This document shows positions 7,208 to 16,676 of a stretch of 64,000 bases of DNA, piece after piece; the stretch's first letter is position 1; every line of letters starts with the position of its first letter. A model generated the notes under the pieces. That model made no database searches, was not told where the DNA came from, and saw only the letters and a list, made by a program, of their open reading frames with translations. The position numbers were made by a program, and so were the translations under genes. This DNA is from OCS155 cluster bacterium AG-333-G23 (GTDB lineage Bacteria > Actinomycetota > Acidimicrobiia > Actinomarinales > Actinomarinaceae): the NCBI GenBank assembly GCA_003282445.1, contig QBZE01000001.1, positions 62,001-126,000 on the forward strand, read 5' to 3'.

Positions 7208-8481
7208 TGTTCTATTATTATATTTTGGTTTCGTTCTGGTCCAACAGATATAAATGTAATCGGTACTTGTATAAAATCTTCAATAAACTTTATATATTCT
7301 TTAGCTTCATTTGGAAGATTGTCAAAAGAAGTTATATTAGATATGTCTTCACTCCAACCTTTGAAAGTTTTATAAATAGGCGTTGCAGTTTCAAGAACTC
7401 TCTGTTCTCTTGGAAAATCTACTACTTCAGAACCATCTACTTCATACGCTATGTTCAGATCTAATTCATCTAAACCTGAAAGAACATCAAGTTTGGTAAT
7501 AAATAATTCAGTTAGGGAGTTCACTCTTACAGAATATTTAAGTGAGACAAGATCCAACCAACCGCATCGTCTTCTTCTGCCAGTAACCACTCCATACTCA
7601 GCTCCTTTATCAATTAAATAATCACCAATTTCGTTTTCTTGTTCAGTCAAGAAAGGCCCTGTTCCAACTCTTGAGATATATGCTTTAGTAACTCCTACAA
7701 CTTTTTCAATATCACGAGGACCTATTCCAGACCCAATTGCCGCATTGCCCGAGGTTGTGTTTGAACTTGTTACAAAAGGGTATGTTCCATGATCAATATC
7801 TAGCAATGTTCCCTGTGCTCCTTCAAAGAGAATATTTTTACCTTCTTTAACCGCATTAGAAATCAATAAAGAAGTATCCGTCATGATTTTTTTAACGGTT
7901 TCTCTATGTTCATTAAACTCATCTAATACTTGTTCAAGATCAAAAGGCTCTCCATCATATATTTTTGTAATCATTTCATTTTTATCTTCTAAAATAACGG
8001 AGACTTTTTCTCTAAAAATATTTTCATCATACAAATCTTGAACTCTTACACCTTGTCTTTGAATTTTATCTCCATAGCAAGGACCAATACCTTTTTTTGT
8101 TGTTCCAATCATGTTTTTACCAAGCTTGTTTTCTATTAGTTCATCTAGAAGCTTGTGATAAGGCATAATGAGATGAGCATTTGATGAAAGTTTTAATTTT
8201 GAAGTATCAATATTACTTTCTTCTAACATCTTGAGCTCATCAATTAGAAATCCAATATCTACAACACACCCAGAAGCAATAACAGGTATACAGTTTGGAT
8301 ATAAGACACCAGATGGTGTTAGAGAAAGCTTTACTGTTTTATCTTTGACGACAATAGTATGACCTGCATTATTGCCACCTTGAAATCGGACTACCATATC
8401 GGCATTTGAAGCAAAAAAGTCTGTGACTTTACCCTTGCCCTCATCACCCCACTGGGCTCCTAAAACAACGGTAGTAGACAC
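7204..8481 (-). CDS. purA: Adenylosuccinate synthetase
   Basis: 425 residues, the normal length. PurA condenses IMP and aspartate with GTP hydrolysis to form adenylosuccinate, the substrate of PurB encoded next. The N-terminal GAQWGDEGKGKVTDF nucleotide loop, NAGHTIV, the IGTTKKGIGPCYGDK segment and GRRRRCGW are all conserved family elements. Translation begins at GTG (8481-8479), supported by an AAGGAG ribosome-binding site a few bases upstream on the minus strand. It is the first gene of a probable purA-purB-DUF3159-mscS transcript and is divergent from aapJ. Confidence 0.97.
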   Translation of the reverse strand: MSTTVVLGAQWGDEGKGKVTDFFASNADMVVRFQGGNNAGHTIVVKDKTVKLSLTPSGVLYPNCIPVIASGCVVDIGFLIDELKMLEESNIDTSKLKLSSNAHLIMPYHKLLDELIENKLGKNMIGTTKKGIGPCYGDKIQRQGVRVQDLYDENIFREKVSVILEDKNEMITKIYDGEPFDLEQVLDEFNEHRETVKKIMTDTSLLISNAVKEGKNILFEGAQGTLLDIDHGTYPFVTSSNTTSGNAAIGSGIGPRDIEKVVGVTKAYISRVGTGPFLTEQENEIGDYLIDKGAEYGVVTGRRRRCGWLDLVSLKYSVRVNSLTELFITKLDVLSGLDELDLNIAYEVDGSEVVDFPREQRVLETATPIYKTFKGWSEDISNITSFDNLPNEAKEYIKFIEDFIQVPITFISVGPERNQNIIIEQ

Positions 8482-8669
8482 GTTTCTCCTTGGATTACAA
8501 CATTGGATAATACATGGTTTTATGGGGTATTTGCAATAAATTTAAAAAGAATACGTCATTTAATGTTGAACTATGCTCAAATATCATTAAATTATACATA
8601 TGACGGTTCAAGCCGACTTAACAGGGCGGTATGCTGAGCTTGTCAACTTTTATATAAAAGGAGAAAACA

Positions 8670-9746
8670 TTGAGTAAAAAAGCAATCATCTTTTTGCTAA
8701 TGCTTTCAATGATCGCTGTTGCCTGTGGAGGTTCAACAGAAGAGGTCGTTGAAGAAGTAGCTGTTGAAGATGAGCACGATCACGAATCCACTCTTGAACA
8801 AGTTCAAGAAAGAGGATTCTTAAAGTGCGGCGTTAGTACCGGTGCGACTGGATTTACAGAAGTAGCTGACGACGGATCCTACTCAGGATTTGACGTTGAC
8901 TATTGTTATGCAGTTGCTGCTGCTGTTTTCGGCGATTACAGTAAAGTTGAATTTAAGCAACTTACTGCTGCTGAAAGATTTACAGCACTTAGCGCTGGTG
9001 AGATCGACGTATTGATTAGAAACACAACTTGGACTCAAAGCCGTGACACAGAATTAGGTAACGACTTCGGTCCGACCACTTACTATGATGGTCAACAATT
9101 AATGGGTAGAAAAGCTGACGGATTGTCAGAAAGCTCTACTCTTGCTGACATTGATGGTTTAAGAGTATGTACTAATGCTGGTACCACAACTGAAAAGAAT
9201 ATTACAGAAGGTGCTGGACTTGTAGGTGCAACAATTGAACTTGTAACTGTTGAAGCTTTCTCAGAAGCTATCGATAAGTTCATCGCAGGTGAGTGCGACA
9301 TTGTAACAACTGACGGTTCCGGATTAGTTGGTAGAAGAGCAGTTAATGATGCTCTTAATGACTGGGCAATTTTCCCAGCATCACCAATTTCCAAAGAGCC
9401 TTTAGGTCCAACATATAGATCAAATGACAGCCAATGGGCTGACATTGTTAACTGGACTGTTTACGCTACAATCATCGCTGATGAGTATGGTGTAACAAGA
9501 GCTAACATTGATTCATTTGATTATGAAGCTGCTCCAGAAATGGGTAGATTGTTCGGTAAGAACGATGGTGAGCTTCAAACAAAGATGGGTCTAAGCGCAG
9601 ATGCTTACTACAACGTTGTGAAGCAAATAGGAAACTATGACGAAATTTTCTCAAGAAACCTAAACCCATTAGGTCTTTACAGAGAAGGTAGTTATAACGA
9701 CTATTGGAACAACGGAGGATTGGTTTACGCACCTCCAGCAAGGTAA
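8670..9746 (+). CDS. aapJ: Polar amino-acid ABC transporter substrate-binding lipoprotein (AapJ-like)
   Basis: 358 residues. The N-terminus is a lipoprotein signal ending in AVAC (Cys19), followed by an acidic, His-containing linker and then a family 3 (type II) solute-binding domain. Segments such as GFLKCGVSTG, GFDVDYCYAVAAAVFGD, TAAERFTALSAGEIDVLIRN and WPIF-like NDWAIFPASPISKEP match the AapJ/BztA general L-amino-acid binding proteins. The start is TTG at 8670, chosen because AAAGGAG lies 7 bases upstream. A strong hairpin terminator at 9768-9795 separates it from the permease genes, fitting higher expression of the binding protein than of the membrane subunits. The G+C-richer codon choice compared with neighbouring genes also suggests high expression. 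Confidence 0.93.
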   Translation: MSKKAIIFLLMLSMIAVACGGSTEEVVEEVAVEDEHDHESTLEQVQERGFLKCGVSTGATGFTEVADDGSYSGFDVDYCYAVAAAVFGDYSKVEFKQLTAAERFTALSAGEIDVLIRNTTWTQSRDTELGNDFGPTTYYDGQQLMGRKADGLSESSTLADIDGLRVCTNAGTTTEKNITEGAGLVGATIELVTVEAFSEAIDKFIAGECDIVTTDGSGLVGRRAVNDALNDWAIFPASPISKEPLGPTYRSNDSQWADIVNWTVYATIIADEYGVTRANIDSFDYEAAPEMGRLFGKNDGELQTKMGLSADAYYNVVKQIGNYDEIFSRNLNPLGLYREGSYNDYWNNGGLVYAPPAR

Positions 9747-9757
9747 TTAATTACCTT
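9740..9757. repeat. 18-bp perfect palindrome spanning the aapJ stop codon
   Basis: AAGGTAATTAATTACCTT is self-complementary and includes the aapJ TAA stop (9744-9746). It lies just ahead of the terminator hairpin and could form a second hairpin or only reflect AT-rich sequence. No function is assigned. Confidence 0.4.
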
Positions 9758-9767
9758 AAATAATTTT

Positions 9768-9795
9768 GTAAAAGGGGCTGAAAAGCCCCTTTTAC
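9768..9795 (+). terminator. Terminator hairpin between aapJ and aapQ
   Basis: A 12-bp perfect stem (GTAAAAGGGGCT with its complement) encloses the loop GAAA. The G/C-rich core is followed by T's inside the 3' arm. It is the most stable hairpin noticed in the window. In this position it would stop most aapJ transcripts, protect their 3' end from decay, or both, while some readthrough could feed the permease genes. Confidence 0.85.
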
Positions 9796-9861
9796 TTTAG
9801 GACCTCTTATATATACGGCTTCTTCGAGGCATAACTTAAATAATTCTGATAAAATTTATTT

Positions 9862-11661
9862 ATGAAAAACGCTACTAAATATTTACTTTTCTTCAGAAAT
9901 GTAGTTTTTCTTAAGTGGGCTTTTCAGATCTTATTTTTATTCGGTATATTGTCAATAATTTGGAACTATATTCAAAATGCGATTGTTAATTTAGCTAATA
10001 CAAATATTGCTTTTTCTTGGGGATGGTTAGGAGAAACCCCAGGTGTTTCAATAGCAGAAGGACTGTATACTTTACCGATTTCAGGCTTACAAATGATTCA
10101 AACTGGAATGATTAATATGTTCAGAATTACAGTAACAGGGATTTTTGCAGCAACTGTATTTGGTACTTTTTTAGGAATTGCTAGATTATCTAGCAACTAC
10201 ATAGTTGAAAAGAGTTCAACTGGTTTGTTAGAAGTTGTAAGAAACGTACCTCTTTTAGTTCAAATATATTTCTTTCAAGCTTTTGTTCTTTCATTTCCTA
10301 GACTTGAAGTTTTTGAGACAGGCGAATATTTATTTCATGTAAGTGCAAAAGGAATTGCTTTCCCATGGTTTAATAGGGGACCAAATTCATATTTACTTAT
10401 GGTGTATGCATTATTTGTTTTATACGTTGCTAATAAAATTTACAAATGGAGAGTTGATTTATTAGAAAGAGAAGGAAGAGATACAAAACCATTTCTCTGG
10501 TCTATAGGTATTTTGGTAGCCCTATTAGTTCTTGGTTGGTACGGAGGATTTAGAGCAGCAGGTGTGGTTGGATTTTTAGCAGCATATATTTCTATTGGTC
10601 TAGAGCTTGTTCCAGCAATTGTTTATCAGGTATTGATCTCATCTGTTGCTATTTATATTGGTTTTAAAACAACAAAAAGATTTATAGATAGTAAAAAATC
10701 GGAGGAAGCGCAAGGAATATATAGTGATGATGATTACTTCAAGATTATATTAAATGTTGTCGTTGTTCTTTTAGTTGTGCTTATTATGTTTTCTTCTATT
10801 GGTGCCGGTTTCGCAGGATTCCTAGTAGGTGACGAGATAACATTTAAGGCTGACTGGGGTTTACCTCAATTATTTCATGGTATTGATAATAAATTAAACT
10901 GGTATCCATCTATAGACGTTGAAGTAGTTGCTGAAATAGAAGGGATGAAAAAAGCAGAAATTATAAATTGGGAGATCGAACCAGGTGACAAAATTACAAA
11001 AGGAGATGTAATTGCGACAGCATATGCAACTGGAACAAAAATTGACAAACAAGAAGTAGAGTTGATAGCCCTTGAAACAGGCAATGTAGAATCTCTTCTT
11101 GTTGAAGAAAAAAGCAATGCAATAAAATTAGGAACACCTATTTATGAATTAGAAGTTACTGAAGGAGATCCGTTTATATTTTCAAGACCGAAAGTTGAAC
11201 AGGTTGGGACAACAAAGTTTCAAAGATATGCAGACGGTCACGGCAAAAGTCTTTCAGTTGGATATTTCGCTATATGGTTAGGGGTCGTTTTATATACTGC
11301 AATATTTATTTCTGAAGTAGTTAGAGCAGGAATAATGGCTGTTTCTAAAGGTCAATCAGAAGCTGGTCTTTCGCTTGGGTTAAGAAGAGGAGCTTTATTA
11401 AGGCTAGTAGTTCTTCCACAAGCCATTAGAGTTATGTTGCCACCAATGGGTAATCAGTATTTAAATTTAGCTAAAAATACATCATTAGGTATTGCTGTTG
11501 CATACCCAGAGATAGTGGCTGTAGGTCAAACTTTATATAACCAAGAAGGCCAGACCTTGCCTGTTTTCTTAATCTGGATGATGTTCTACAGCTCTGTTAG
11601 CTTAACAATTTCATCAATAATTAATTATTACAATAGAAAAATGAAAATTGTGGAGAGATAA
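9862..11661 (+). CDS. aapQ: Polar amino-acid ABC permease AapQ-like, with an inserted lipoyl/biotinyl-like domain
   Basis: 599 residues, about 200 longer than usual AapQ proteins. The N-terminal half of the BPD permease fold (near residues 80-140, GTFLGIARLSSN, VRNVPLLVQIYFFQ) and the C-terminal half (from about 470, EVVRAGI, GLRRGALLRLVVLPQA, NQYLNLAKNTSL) are separated by extra helices, as in known AapQ. In addition, residues about 350-433 look like a barrel-sandwich hybrid domain: INWEIEPGDKITKGDVI, then IDKQEVELIALETGNVESL, then LGTPIYELE. The DK of the lipoyl-type loop is present (Lys396). I know of no AapQ with this insertion. The next gene overlaps by one base. Confidence 0.88.
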   Translation: MKNATKYLLFFRNVVFLKWAFQILFLFGILSIIWNYIQNAIVNLANTNIAFSWGWLGETPGVSIAEGLYTLPISGLQMIQTGMINMFRITVTGIFAATVFGTFLGIARLSSNYIVEKSSTGLLEVVRNVPLLVQIYFFQAFVLSFPRLEVFETGEYLFHVSAKGIAFPWFNRGPNSYLLMVYALFVLYVANKIYKWRVDLLEREGRDTKPFLWSIGILVALLVLGWYGGFRAAGVVGFLAAYISIGLELVPAIVYQVLISSVAIYIGFKTTKRFIDSKKSEEAQGIYSDDDYFKIILNVVVVLLVVLIMFSSIGAGFAGFLVGDEITFKADWGLPQLFHGIDNKLNWYPSIDVEVVAEIEGMKKAEIINWEIEPGDKITKGDVIATAYATGTKIDKQEVELIALETGNVESLLVEEKSNAIKLGTPIYELEVTEGDPFIFSRPKVEQVGTTKFQRYADGHGKSLSVGYFAIWLGVVLYTAIFISEVVRAGIMAVSKGQSEAGLSLGLRRGALLRLVVLPQAIRVMLPPMGNQYLNLAKNTSLGIAVAYPEIVAVGQTLYNQEGQTLPVFLIWMMFYSSVSLTISSIINYYNRKMKIVER

Positions 11662-13463
11662 TGGTTGACGTAATTAAAAAGAATATTAAATCAGTACAAG
11701 AAAGCCTATTTTCTTCAGTTGGATCTTCTGTACTAACAATTGCAACAAGCTATTTAGTACTAAATTTCTTTAGAGGTATGTTCGGATTTATTATGTCTTC
11801 TGACAAAGACTGGTTAGCAGTTTTAAATAACATGCAGCTATATATGGTCCAAGCCTATCCAGAAAGTGACTTTATACGAGTTTGGATTTCTGTTGGGCTT
11901 ACTTTTGTATTTTCAGGAATATCAATTGGGCTATGGAGAAGCGAAGATCGATCAAATATAAGCGTAATATTTGATAGGTTTTTTAAAGTAGGACTGGGAC
12001 TTCTATTCTTCACAATTGTTGCACCAACTTTTACAAGTTATATGGGCAATGATGGAAGCGTAATAACTGAAGAAGTATTTTCTAGAAGTACAAGATTAGG
12101 AATTTTAATTCCAACTCTAATTGGAACAGTTGGTTTTCTTGTATTAAAAAATGTAAAAATTAATTTTTCTTATAATAATTCGGATGTAGTTTTTCTATAT
12201 TTGTTCATTCCAGTCGTATTAATTTGGTTTGTTAAGTTGCCAGTAATTCAACTAGATGAAAACAGAGATAGAATAATGCCTGATCCATTAATGCCTATTG
12301 CGAATACAACAAAAATTCCTTGGTCTGTAATCTTTGTTCTTTTTCTTTTGTCCTACTTTATTGGAATCTATTTTAAAGATGTAAAAAGATTAAAAAATAT
12401 TATGTCAATTTCTTGGTTTTTACTTCCATTGCTTATATTTTCATGGATATTTAAAAAGCCAGTAATTGAAATGAATGAAGTTTTAACCGGAGATATTCCA
12501 ATATTCGTTATATTTTTTGTTGTTGGTTTATTAGTTGTATTGTTTATAAATAATCCTATTGTTAAAAAATATTATTCAATTTATTTAGGAGTAGTTTTAG
12601 TTGGGACTTTAGCTGGAGTATTTATAAGTATTCCAATGCTAGCAAAAGCTTGTCTACTATTGCTTTCTTTATTTTCAATGGTGGTTCCGGCTGTATCAAC
12701 TTCGACCCAAGGCAAGAGAAGCCTGATTATAATATGGCTTGTAGCCTTAGTAACTTTGACATTCTTACTAAGAGGTGGAGCATCTGAAACAGGAATTATA
12801 GTTCCAGGATCAAGTATTTTTGGTGGTTTCTCCCTTACATGGTTGCTAGCAATTTTTGGAACCTACGTTTCATTCCCTCTAGGAGTAATGCTAGCTCTTG
12901 GTAGAAACTCAAAACTTCCAATTGTCAGGATAATCTGTACTGGAATTATTGAATTAGTAAGATCAGTACCATACATAACTTGGCTTTTCTTTGCCAGCGT
13001 TACATTAGCTGTATTCTTACCAGCGGGTGTAGAGTTCAACCTTATAGTAAGAGTCTTAATGGTTACAGCGTTCTTTAGTGGAGCATATTTTGCAGAAAAC
13101 ATAAGAGGAGGTCTACAGTCCATACCTAAGGGACAATATGAAGCAGCAGATGCTATTGGAATGAGTCCATTTCAAAAAACGGGATTAATAGTTCTTCCAC
13201 AGGCACTTAGAGCTGTCATCCCAACACTTGTTAGCAGCGCAATCACGGCATTTAAAGATTCGAGCCTTGTTACTATTATTGGATTATTTGATTTCCTAAC
13301 AATAGGTAAAACTGTAATTGATAATCAATCTGTACCGGTTAACTTCGTAGGACATCAAAGAGAAAATTTAATATTTGTCGCTGCTGTGTATTGGATATTT
13401 ACATTTACGCTATCTAGACGAAGCATGAAAGTTGAAAAAAGATTAGGATTAGGAGAAAGGTAA
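11661..13463 (+). CDS. aapM: Polar amino-acid ABC permease AapM-like, long form
   Basis: 600 residues, against roughly 380-400 in known AapM proteins. The C-terminal 210 residues hold the whole BPD permease core, with FPLGVMLALGRNS, IELVRSVPYITWLFF, GIEEN-like YFAENIRGGLQSIPKGQYEAA and the EAA loop GMSPFQKTGLIVLPQALR. The first 380 residues are mostly additional hydrophobic helices, about nine or ten, of no recognised family. It pairs with AapQ to form the membrane channel, and its ATG overlaps the aapQ stop by one base (TAATG). The long N-terminal membrane region may be lineage-specific. Confidence 0.88.
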   Translation: MVDVIKKNIKSVQESLFSSVGSSVLTIATSYLVLNFFRGMFGFIMSSDKDWLAVLNNMQLYMVQAYPESDFIRVWISVGLTFVFSGISIGLWRSEDRSNISVIFDRFFKVGLGLLFFTIVAPTFTSYMGNDGSVITEEVFSRSTRLGILIPTLIGTVGFLVLKNVKINFSYNNSDVVFLYLFIPVVLIWFVKLPVIQLDENRDRIMPDPLMPIANTTKIPWSVIFVLFLLSYFIGIYFKDVKRLKNIMSISWFLLPLLIFSWIFKKPVIEMNEVLTGDIPIFVIFFVVGLLVVLFINNPIVKKYYSIYLGVVLVGTLAGVFISIPMLAKACLLLLSLFSMVVPAVSTSTQGKRSLIIIWLVALVTLTFLLRGGASETGIIVPGSSIFGGFSLTWLLAIFGTYVSFPLGVMLALGRNSKLPIVRIICTGIIELVRSVPYITWLFFASVTLAVFLPAGVEFNLIVRVLMVTAFFSGAYFAENIRGGLQSIPKGQYEAADAIGMSPFQKTGLIVLPQALRAVIPTLVSSAITAFKDSSLVTIIGLFDFLTIGKTVIDNQSVPVNFVGHQRENLIFVAAVYWIFTFTLSRRSMKVEKRLGLGER

Positions 13464-13470
13464 TTAAATT

Positions 13471-14199
13471 ATGAGCATAATTCAAGCTAAAGATGTGAAG
13501 AAATGGTTTGGGGACTTCCAAGCTCTCAAGGGTATATCCATGGAAGTTGCTGAAGGAGAGGTGTTAGTTATTTGTGGCCCTTCTGGTTCAGGTAAGTCAA
13601 CTTTCATCAGATGCATTAACAGATTAGAACAACATCAAGAGGGAGAAATAATTGTTGACGGCATAGAACTAACTAATGACTTGAAAAATATTGAAGCCAT
13701 TAGATCAGAAGTTGGAATGGTTTTTCAAAGTTTTAATTTATTCCCACACATAACTGTTATGCAAAATGTTACTTTAGCTCCTATTTGGGTTAGAAAAAAA
13801 AGCAGGAGTGAATCTGAAGAAAAGGCAATGGAGCTTCTTGAAAGAATGGGAATACCTGAACAAGCAAATAAATATCCAGGACAACTATCAGGTGGGCAAC
13901 AACAGAGGGTGGCAATTGCAAGAGCATTAGCAATGGAACCAAAAATAATGTTATTCGACGAACCCACTTCCGCTCTAGACCCTGAAATGATTAAAGAGGT
14001 TCTAGATGCAATGAAGGTTTTAGCTGAAGATGGAATGACTATGATAGTTGTTACTCACGAAATGGGGTTTGCTAAAGAAGTTGCTGATAGGGTTATGCTA
14101 TTTGATGATGGTCAAATGGTTGAGGAAAATACTCCAGAATTGTTTTTTGATAAACCTAAACACGACAGGACTAAACTTTTCTTAAGTCAAATACTTTAA
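13471..14199 (+). CDS. aapP: Polar amino-acid ABC transporter ATPase (AapP-like)
   Basis: 242 residues, normal for the GlnQ/AapP family. It powers import through AapQM by ATP hydrolysis at the cytoplasmic face. Visible motifs are Walker [10 protein letters not shown] (about residue 37), the Q-loop FQSFNLFPH, the signature LSGGQQQR, Walker [15 protein letters not shown] and the switch His in VTHEMGF. It lies 7 bases after aapM. Its TAA stop shares four bases (TTAA, 14196-14199) with the convergent M20 gene, so there is no room for a separate terminator. Confidence 0.96.
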   Translation: MSIIQAKDVKKWFGDFQALKGISMEVAEGEVLVICGPSGSGKSTFIRCINRLEQHQEGEIIVDGIELTNDLKNIEAIRSEVGMVFQSFNLFPHITVMQNVTLAPIWVRKKSRSESEEKAMELLERMGIPEQANKYPGQLSGGQQQRVAIARALAMEPKIMLFDEPTSALDPEMIKEVLDAMKVLAEDGMTMIVVTHEMGFAKEVADRVMLFDDGQMVEENTPELFFDKPKHDRTKLFLSQIL

Positions 14200-15335
14200 A
14201 GTTTATCCCACAGATTCTTTTCAGCTAAATCAATTATTGTTGCGCCCATTCCGTAAGCTCCATCAAATATTGCTTTGTGACCACCAGGTTTAATAGTTGC
14301 TGCAGCATATTCTGGTTGATGGTTCACAGCATCACCTGCATCGATGTCCAACATGGGGTGAATTGAAGGCATTGCAAGTGAAATATTTCCCATATCTGTT
14401 GATCCCAATCCAGGCCTTAGAGGGTCTTCAAGTGGCATATCTCTTCCAATGTTTTCAGAATTCTGCATGAACAACTCATACATAGTTTTATTATTTAATA
14501 TTTCACGATACATATAGTCAGGAGATGTTATTTTTACCTCACATTTTGTTGCTAAAGCAGCTGCATTTACACAATTTAAAAAATCTTTCTCAAGGATATT
14601 TAAGCCATCTTCATTCAGAGATCTTAAATACCATTCAGAACTTGTATATGAAGGTATTATATTTGGTTTAAAACCTCCATCCTTAATAACCCCATGCATT
14701 CTATTTGATTGAACCATCTGTTGTCTATAAGTCGAAGCATTAACAAATAATTGTATTTGAGCATCTAATGCATTACGTCCTTTCTCAGGAGCACCAGCAG
14801 CATGAGCATCTTTCCCAAAAAATTCGACTTTATATTGTTGAATAGTAGTAAAAGTAGGGTTTGCAACATTCAATGGTCCCGGATGAATCATCATTGAACA
14901 TTTTGCATCTTCGAAAGCACCTTTGTCTAATAATATAATTTTTCCACCCCCACCCTCTTCGGCTGGAGTTCCAAGCAATTTTACCCTTACTCCAAGTTCA
15001 TCAACTAAATTTCTTAATGCGATACCTGCACCAATTGAAGCTGTAGCAATAACATTGTGTCCACAAGCATGACCGATTTCTGGAAGAGCATCGTATTCAA
15101 CACAAAGAACTACAAGAGGACCCTCTTTACCGAAAGTTATTTCAAAAGCAGTTTCGAGATCTCCTGTCGGGAATATAACGTTATCTTGAAAAGATTTTAT
15201 AAAATTAACTAAATATTCTGATGTTTTGTATTCTTCAAAACCAAGTTCAGGATTTTCATACATCCAATCACTTACTTCAATTAAACTTTTATGTATTGAT
15301 TCAAGCTCTTCTTTAAACTTGTTTTTAATGCTCAT
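14196..15335 (-). CDS. M20-family amidohydrolase (AbgB / peptidase dimerisation type)
   Basis: 379 residues. Metal-dependent hydrolase of the M20 family, closest in layout to amidohydrolases such as p-aminobenzoyl-glutamate or N-acyl amino-acid hydrolases. The metal-ligand segment HACGHN is near residue 89 and the catalytic EEGGGGK follows about 40 residues later. An inserted dimerisation domain covers the middle, and STDMGNIS and [13 protein letters not shown] hold later ligands. The substrate cannot be told from sequence; the adjacent amino-acid importer is suggestive only. Its start overlaps the stop of the upstream DUF4015 gene. Confidence 0.88.
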   Translation of the reverse strand: MSIKNKFKEELESIHKSLIEVSDWMYENPELGFEEYKTSEYLVNFIKSFQDNVIFPTGDLETAFEITFGKEGPLVVLCVEYDALPEIGHACGHNVIATASIGAGIALRNLVDELGVRVKLLGTPAEEGGGGKIILLDKGAFEDAKCSMMIHPGPLNVANPTFTTIQQYKVEFFGKDAHAAGAPEKGRNALDAQIQLFVNASTYRQQMVQSNRMHGVIKDGGFKPNIIPSYTSSEWYLRSLNEDGLNILEKDFLNCVNAAALATKCEVKITSPDYMYREILNNKTMYELFMQNSENIGRDMPLEDPLRPGLGSTDMGNISLAMPSIHPMLDIDAGDAVNHQPEYAAATIKPGGHKAIFDGAYGMGATIIDLAEKNLWDKL

Positions 15336-16612
15336 GATTCGAGTTTAGTAAAATAATCTAATTCATACGTACTTAAAATATTCCAAATTAACCAATCAAG
15401 ATTCTTGTCTTCAGCAGCTTCAATGTTTTCTTTAACATCGGCTATTGAATGCCAAAATCCCTGCAGAAAGGGTCTTAATTGTGTCTCTGGGACACCTCTT
15501 TCTAAACCATCATTTAAAGCTGCTGAAACAACTTCATAAGGGTGACTATTTGGATATTGGTAACCAAAAGAACCATTAGAGTAATGAGATGGATAAACCA
15601 TTGGCGAAATAAAATCTACACTCTCAATAATTGTTTCAAGATTCTGACCAATTCCACCATCTTCAGTATTAGTTAAAATAAATCCAAAAATATCGGCAGA
15701 GACCAAGCAGCCTTCTTTGTGGAGTATATCTTTTGCTTCTCCCAGAAAACTATTTATGTTATTGGTTCTATTTAGATAATTATTTTTTTCTTTAAAAACC
15801 ATATATTGATACGTGGAATCTGGATATCTAATATAATCAAATTGAATTTCATTAAACCCCAATTGGCATGCTTCAACTGCAAGACTGAGAGTGTAATCTC
15901 TTGCTCGCTGACTACTTGGGTCTAAAAAATATTGCTCATTTTGGGAATAAATTCTATTATTTTTTGAATCAAAAATAGCCTCTTCTTTAAAAGTCTTTGC
16001 GAATAGAGGATCTTGAAAGACAACAATTCTTGCAATTAAATATAAATCTTTTATTTTTCTTAATTCTTGTAATGATGCTGCGTCATATTTGATTCTTTCA
16101 TTTTTTAATATATCAGTTTCAGAGGATTGACTATCAAACAATACATGTCCATTGTCTGTTTTCGCATCAATTACTAAAGTGTTAACATTTGTTTTGGTAA
16201 GGATTTCTTTTATGCTGTTCATTTTTGTTTCTTTATTCATGTAGTAACCATTTACATAAATGCCTTTTAGGCCATTATTAGACTCTTTAAATTTGGTGAA
16301 ATTATGAAAAAGAAGATTAATATTTATTTCACTTATTAACACTTCAATAGATTTTGAATAATCTTCTATTAAATTCCCATCATTCCGGGTTATAGCTTTA
16401 TCTAAAGAATCAAAATCTGCTTCTTTAAGCTGTTTCACTATTTTGTAATAATGATCAATATCTTTGTTATATATTGTTGTATTCGTAACTGAAATCTGAC
16501 TTGTTGGTTTGTAATAACTTACCTCATCAACAATATTTCCTGGATATAAGAATAAAAGTTCAAATACATATGTGGATATAAGTAAAACTGTAAGCCAAAA
16601 AACCCTCTTCAT
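15332..16612 (-). CDS. Putative glycoside hydrolase-like protein (DUF4015)
   Basis: 426 residues. A single N-terminal hydrophobic segment (residues 5-20) is a signal anchor or signal peptide, so the protein is probably outside the membrane. After about 110 residues without a recognised fold comes a TIM-barrel-like region with GIYVNGYYM, TLVIDAKTDNGHVLFDSQ, EIQFDYIRYP, VSADIFGF and DFISPMVYPSHY. These are the conserved segments of the DUF4015 family, which resembles alpha-amylase-type hydrolases but has, to my knowledge, no assigned substrate. It overlaps the M20 gene by four bases and is divergent from the potassium-channel gene. Confidence 0.8.
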   Translation of the reverse strand: MKRVFWLTVLLISTYVFELLFLYPGNIVDEVSYYKPTSQISVTNTTIYNKDIDHYYKIVKQLKEADFDSLDKAITRNDGNLIEDYSKSIEVLISEININLLFHNFTKFKESNNGLKGIYVNGYYMNKETKMNSIKEILTKTNVNTLVIDAKTDNGHVLFDSQSSETDILKNERIKYDAASLQELRKIKDLYLIARIVVFQDPLFAKTFKEEAIFDSKNNRIYSQNEQYFLDPSSQRARDYTLSLAVEACQLGFNEIQFDYIRYPDSTYQYMVFKEKNNYLNRTNNINSFLGEAKDILHKEGCLVSADIFGFILTNTEDGGIGQNLETIIESVDFISPMVYPSHYSNGSFGYQYPNSHPYEVVSAALNDGLERGVPETQLRPFLQGFWHSIADVKENIEAAEDKNLDWLIWNILSTYELDYFTKLES

Positions 16613-16676
16613 ATTCTTAATTTAAATAGAATGTTTTTTAAAATTAAAGTCCTAAATATTTATTTATAATGCTTTT

